Shown: positions 59,631 to 64,000 of the stretch, in pieces
Layout of the letters: every line of letters starts with the position of its first letter
Position numbering within the stretch: position 1 is the stretch's first letter
Made by a program: the position numbers and the translations under genes
NCBI RefSeq assembly: GCF_002994745.2
Contig: NC_037088.1
Span: 66,172,397-66,236,396, forward strand
Reading direction: 5' to 3'
Length of the DNA stretch: 64,000 bases
DNA from: Rosa chinensis
Lineage: Eukaryota; Streptophyta; Magnoliopsida; Rosales; Rosaceae
Notes under the pieces: generated by a model
The model's input: the letters and a program-made list of their open reading frames with translations, nothing else
What the model was told of the DNA's origin: nothing
Databases searched by the model: none

Positions 59631-62214
59631 ATGGACTTGGAGAGCATAGAGTGTGTTTCATCCTCAGATGGTCTTGATGAGGATGAGATCCATCAACACC
59701 TTCACAACCCACAACATCCTTCTCATCAACACCACCATGATTTTTCTTCTTCCAAGCCCAGAAATAATGTTACTAACACCGCCGGAATTCCGGGGCCCAC
59801 CGCCATTGCTCCGGCCACCAGCGTTCATGAGTTGCTGGAATGTCCGGTGTGTACGAATTCCATGTACCCACCGATTCATCAGGTAGTTTGTTTATCTCTG
59901 TTGTTCTGTTCTCTCCTGCATTTTGCTTTGGGATTGTTGCATTTTGTGGATTTTGAATTGGGTTTTTTTTTTTTTGTGAGGGTGTGTGTTTGACCTAATG
60001 CTTGCGTTTTGGGGGTGTTTTTGATTAGATTGGAGTGGTCATGTTGAATTGGAGGTTTGAATGAGTTGATTGATTTCCATATGTTTTGTCAATAGGATTT
60101 TGGTGGACTTGTGGAACCCGTATTTGAGTCGAATGTGGATTTTAGGGATTGGGTTGTCATTGTAAGGAGAGCATTGTTAACCTAGTTTTCCTGGATCTTT
60201 CTGGGTCCAGGTATGATTTAGATGATGTGAGCAATGTTTATATAGTATTTGAAGTCATGGAATGTGCTGATGGAAAGAGGTACAATTTAGTGACTTTGTC
60301 CAATGCAAGCCTTTGATGACTCTGCAGGGAGGGTGTTTTCAAGACATGTCTTTTGGAAGGTCCTGGTTTTACTTGAAGGGAACCAGGTTGTATGTACTAG
60401 GATACTGTTAATCACTTTTATATGATCTTACAACATAGTATGCAAGTTTGTTGTTGCAATCCTCTAGTTTCCCAACAGATGAAGTAACATGGATTTTAGT
60501 AAAGGATATTTCACTGGAGTAGGTAGCTTTTTCGTTTCATGACCTCCTTTACATGCATATGCTCGTTTGCATGTGGTGTGTATCTTTTGGAGTGTTTTTC
60601 TTTATTTTGTCATTTTATGGAGTGTGGATATTCTGTTGATTTTTCTTATTCATCAGAGCCAAAATTACATTAGGTGTAATTCTTAATGTAATATAGATCC
60701 TTTTTCTTAAACCAAATTTTCCTCTTTGCAGTGTCACAATGGACACACACTGTGTTCTACCTGTAAAACAAGGGTCCACAATCGCTGCCCCACTTGTAGG
60801 CAGGAGCTTGGAGATATTAGGTGTTTAGCATTGGAGAAGGTGGCTGAGTCCCTGGAGTTACCCTGCAAGTATTATTCCTTGGGATGCCCGGAGATATTTC
60901 CTTACTACAGCAAACTAAAACATGAATCAGTGTGCAATTTCAGACCTTATAATTGCCCATATGCTGGATCGGAGTGCTCTGTTGTTGGGGATATCCCTTT
61001 CCTGGTTGCCCATCTTAGAGATGATCACAAAGTAGACATGCACACAGGATGCACATTCAACCATCGCTATGTAAAGTCAAATCCCCGGGAAGTAGAGAAT
61101 GCCACTTGGATGCTTACAGTAAGTTTCATATGACATCTATATCGCTTGATTGGTTTTTGCAACAAAGGATGCGTCTCTTCCAAGTTTATTCGTACTCCAT
61201 ATGTTTCTTAAAATTGGTGTTTGACCAAAACATTTTAAGGGTAAAGTTAAAAGTACCTAATAGTGAAAATGTAATTCGTGTATGTAGATGTTCATCTACA
61301 TAAGCTGACAAGAAACTGGAGACCAGCTAGATTGCTAGAATACAGTATTCTCTTTGTAATGCATGTAAACCTTTCGGTCACTTGGAGAACACTATGGTGG
61401 GGAACCATCTTATTGTCCAATTGATCAATTAGTGATCAATCCGTCACTTTTTGTTTTGCTTCTAAAATGCATATCAGGTCAAATTGAAATCAAAATTTTT
61501 GTGTTTTTTGGCAAAATAGTTGTGTCAAGTTAATGCAAAATCCTGTGGTTTATTTCGTCTTTACCCTTCCCATGTCGTTGTTGATGATGATACCTTTGTC
61601 AAACTGGTTTGAGAAGCTAGCATGTTAAGTTTCTTATTAATGGAAAGGCTTGCATGGAATTGATTTTTCAAATCCCTTTTCTGGTGAGTAATTTGTTGGG
61701 GGAAATGGTCACCGGCAATCTATCCCACCATTCAAACAATCTCTTTTAGAACTGAGGAGCTTTTGTCTAGGACTGTCTGTCTACTATTCATATACTTTTG
61801 TCAATATCTTTAAACCTGAACCTTATGAACTTCATCTGCATTCCCTGTCAGGTCTTCCATTGTTTTGGTCAATACTTCTGCCTCCATTTTGAAGCCTTCC
61901 AGCTTGGCATGGCTCCTGTTTATATGGCTTTTCTACGTTTTATGGGTGATGAGAATGAGGCACGGAACTACAGCTACAGCCTCGAGGTTGGAGCAAATGG
62001 CAGGAAACTCATATGGGAGGGCACCCCAAGAAGTGTCCGTGATAGCCACCGGAAGGTAAGGGATAGCCATGACGGTCTCATTATTCAACGAAACATGGCT
62101 TTATTTTTCTCTGGAGGAGATAGGAAGGAGCTTAAGCTGAGAGTTACCGGGAGGATATGGAAGGAACAGCAAAATCCAGATGCTGGAGTGTGCATACCAA
62201 ACTTGTGTAGCTAA
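59631..62214 (+). CDS. SINAT-type RING E3 ubiquitin ligase (3 exons, 333 aa)
   Basis: Exons 59631-59882, 60732-61118 and 61852-62214 join to 1002 bp with GT-AG borders. The N-terminus is acidic and His-rich (HQHLHNPQHPSHQHHH). A C3HC4 RING spans about 71-106 (CPVCTNSMYPP ... CHNGHTLCSTCKTR ... CPTC). A SIAH-type zinc finger follows (about 120-190, with CPYAGSECSV and HLRDDHKVDMH), then the TRAF-like substrate-binding domain (about 200-325, with FCLHFEAFQLGMAPVYMAFL). Length and three-exon structure match Arabidopsis SINAT2/SINAT3. Members ubiquitinate NAC, brassinosteroid and autophagy regulators. The specific orthologue cannot be fixed from this window. Confidence 0.95.
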
Positions 62215-63114
62215 GACAGATGATTTTGGAAGTTTACATTTTGTTGTTTGAGACACTGTTGTGTGTTGTACCTGTGCCAACTTGTTCTTGTTATGTTGTA
62301 CCTGTGCCAACTTGTTGCTAGTACGTTGTACCCGCGCCAGCTTGTTTCTGGTATGTTGTAATGGACTGAAGTCTCGAGGTTTGGAAGTTTTCAGCTTAAT
62401 AAATTGTATAATAAGCAGGCTTTCTTTCCTTTTCACTATGCTAAGGATCATTGCCATCAAGGCATCAATATGCTGCTGAATCAAGTCAAAATTCTAATAA
62501 CACTGCGCCATTCTTATCTTTTAATCAAAGCCTTTTGACATCTCTGTTCCTTTTATTTAGTGGAGGAATGAGAGAAATCAAGCTAAGGAAGACTTTTGCA
62601 TTAAGAAATAGCTGATAGGTAGCCATTAAAACAAGTATAACCACCAAAAGGTGATGGCTAACATTGAGTCTCAACTCTAAATGATGTCTGTTTACGAAAG
62701 AAATTGATTGAACACATCAGCCGAAGTAGTAATTCAAACTTCAAAACAAAATTGACGGAACACCTTTGCAATTGAGCTGCAAGATTTGTGTAAATTATTA
62801 TTGAGCCGAAGTAGTGATTTAAGCTTCATCAAAAAGCTTAAAATTCATGCATCCCATTGGCATTCAAGTATATGGCTCTTTTAGCTCATGTTAAACAACT
62901 AGCTCATTTCATGTACAGAGATTCGAAATTTAAACAAGGAGGACTGAAACATCAGAAGTGAATGATTTGCCGAGTTCAGGCCATAAACACACTGATTGTA
63001 GAGAAAAGTAATCCAATAAGTTCTAAAATCTGATTACAAATTCGACTAGGTAGGGAAGCAGATAACATAAAATACGACCATTCCCCTGCCTTGTTTTCAC
63101 CAGATATGTTGCCC
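62215..63114. other. Convergent 3' region between SINAT and the PPR gene
   Basis: SINAT 3' untranslated sequence with the 30 bp repeats (62265-62360), then about 700 bases without a recognised feature. The last part is the 3' region of the minus-strand PPR gene. Confidence 0.6.
62265..62360. repeat. 30 bp tandem repeat in the SINAT 3' untranslated region
   Basis: GTTGTACC(T/C)G(T/C)GCCA(A/G)CTTGTT recurs with an exact 30-base period starting at 62265, 62295 and 62325, with a partial fourth copy at 62355. Confidence 0.95.
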
Positions 63115-64000
63115 TCAAGCCACTACCTGCTCGTTTGCACCCTCGCTTTTGGATTCTTCATCTGAACTTTCACCTATGACTGCTTGCTCTGCCGAGTTCG
63201 TGTCAGCAGCTGGAGCAGCCTCCACAGAAGCTGAGGCAGCTTCACCTACTTTTTCAGTGGCCTCTGTAGACCCTGTCTCTTTCTTCCCAAACAAACTAGA
63301 CGGAAGTAACGAGGAGACAGCAGCACTTCTACTTCTCTTTGCTGCTTCTGCTTCCTCAATCTCCTTCGCCTTAGCCTCAGCCTTCAGCCTTTCCTTCTCC
63401 TCTATCAGCTTTCCCAATTCATCCTCTCTCCCATCCTTTCTCAGCTCCCCTTTGATGAACTCCTGCAACTCCTCATTCAATTCAATCCATTCGTCCTCCA
63501 ACAATGTATCCACCACATTAAGCACCTCATCAAATTTCCCTGCATCACTCAATGCCTTCATTATAAACTGATAGCTCGCAACATCCATCTTCAGCTTCTT
63601 CCCCATAAGATCAAAAAACGATTTCGCCTCATCAACCTTCCCCACCTTAACCAACCCATCAGCCAACCTACTATAAACAGCCAAATTCGGCCTCAACTTC
63701 TCATCCACCATTTTCCTAAAATACTCAGCCGCATCATCAGGCCTATTCTCCTCAAAACAAGTATCCATCAACAACGAGTAAGTATACTCATCCGGGTTCA
63801 CCCCCTTCTCCCCCATCTCCCCATAAACCTCCTCAGCCTCACTCAGCATCCCATTGCTACACAAATGCTGAATCAAATTATTAAACGACAACGTATCCGG
63901 GTCACATCTATACTCCCCCATCTTCCTAAAAACCTCAACCGCCTCCTTAAACCTCCCCTGCGCACAATACCCGTCCGCCATCACATTAAAGCTCCCCAAA
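63115..64000 (-). CDS. P-class PPR protein, C-terminal part, runs off right edge (NUWA/EMB1796-like)
   Basis: The minus-strand frame is open from the window edge to a TGA at 63117-63115, giving about 295 residues. Four to five PPR motifs of about 35 residues are visible (for example [40 protein letters not shown] and [20 protein letters not shown]). A charged coiled coil follows ([20 protein letters not shown]) and then an Ala/Glu/Ser-rich tail. A PPR array followed by this coil and a tail with [10 protein letters not shown] recalls Arabidopsis NUWA/EMB1796, a mitochondrial protein needed in early seed development. The true start is outside the window. The PPR class is certain; the orthologue call is from memory. 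Confidence 0.85.
   Translation of the reverse strand, partial: LGSFNVMADGYCAQGRFKEAVEVFRKMGEYRCDPDTLSFNNLIQHLCSNGMLSEAEEVYGEMGEKGVNPDEYTYSLLMDTCFEENRPDDAAEYFRKMVDEKLRPNLAVYSRLADGLVKVGKVDEAKSFFDLMGKKLKMDVASYQFIMKALSDAGKFDEVLNVVDTLLEDEWIELNEELQEFIKGELRKDGREDELGKLIEEKERLKAEAKAKEIEEAEAAKRSRSAAVSSLLPSSLFGKKETGSTEATEKVGEAASASVEAAPAADTNSAEQAVIGESSDEESKSEGANEQVVA

Noticed and set aside
62101..62484. 127-codon minus-strand open frame with repeated NKLAQVQ units
   Set aside because: It is the complement of the 30 bp repeat in the SINAT 3' region and part of its last exon; the period is a multiple of three, which keeps the frame open.

Overview
The window is nuclear DNA of a flowering plant. Every multi-exon gene has GT-AG introns of plant type (one apparent exception), the genes are IQD, GMI1, DMS3, JMJ25-type, CLPX, F-box, SINAT and PPR families, and the spacers hold plant copia, LINE-like and SINE-like insertions. 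Codon use, gene style and the CPR1-like F-box pair suggest a Rosaceae-type eudicot such as strawberry or rose; that placement is inference.

Layout. 1-980 (-): first two coding exons of an IQ-domain (IQD) protein running off the left edge. 981-3960: its upstream spacer, with a GA/CT microsatellite. 3961-11450 (-): a decayed Ty1/copia element whose left side is interrupted by a ~2.9 kb sequence that looks like a solo LTR and carries an array of hairpin-forming repeats. 11765-12938: a 1.1 kb poly(A)-tailed retroposon with an 18 bp target duplication. 14940-27977 (+): a 38-exon GMI1-type gene (GHKL ATPase plus SMC hinge). 29342-32888 (+): DMS3, the RNA-directed DNA methylation hinge protein. 34377-34763 (+): a small basic protein, probably mitoribosomal. 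35277-35347 (-): tRNA-Gln(CUG). 36538-43849 (+): a 13-exon JmjC histone demethylase of the JMJ25/IBM1 class with about eleven AT-hook-like motifs. 45207-49954 (+): mitochondrial CLPX. 51994-53298 and 55057-56289 (+): two recently duplicated F-box genes, followed at 57110-58450 by a truncated copy of the CLPX 3' end. 59631-62214 (+): SINAT-type RING E3 ligase. 63115-64000 (-): C-terminal part of a P-class PPR protein resembling NUWA/EMB1796.

In-frame joining of the predicted exons gives uninterrupted products of 1590 (GMI1), 439 (DMS3), 1601 (JMJ), 572 (CLPX) and 333 (SINAT) residues, which supports the exon maps given here.

The most interesting points are: GMI1 and DMS3 as adjacent same-strand paralogues sharing exact exon lengths over the hinge, close to an H3K9-demethylase-type gene; a tandem leader repeat placing four four-codon upstream ORFs before the JMJ start; a CLPX 5' splice site reading GA instead of GT exactly before the GYVG pore-loop codons; and repeated hairpins in the solo-LTR-like sequence whose loop is constant while the stems differ but stay complementary.
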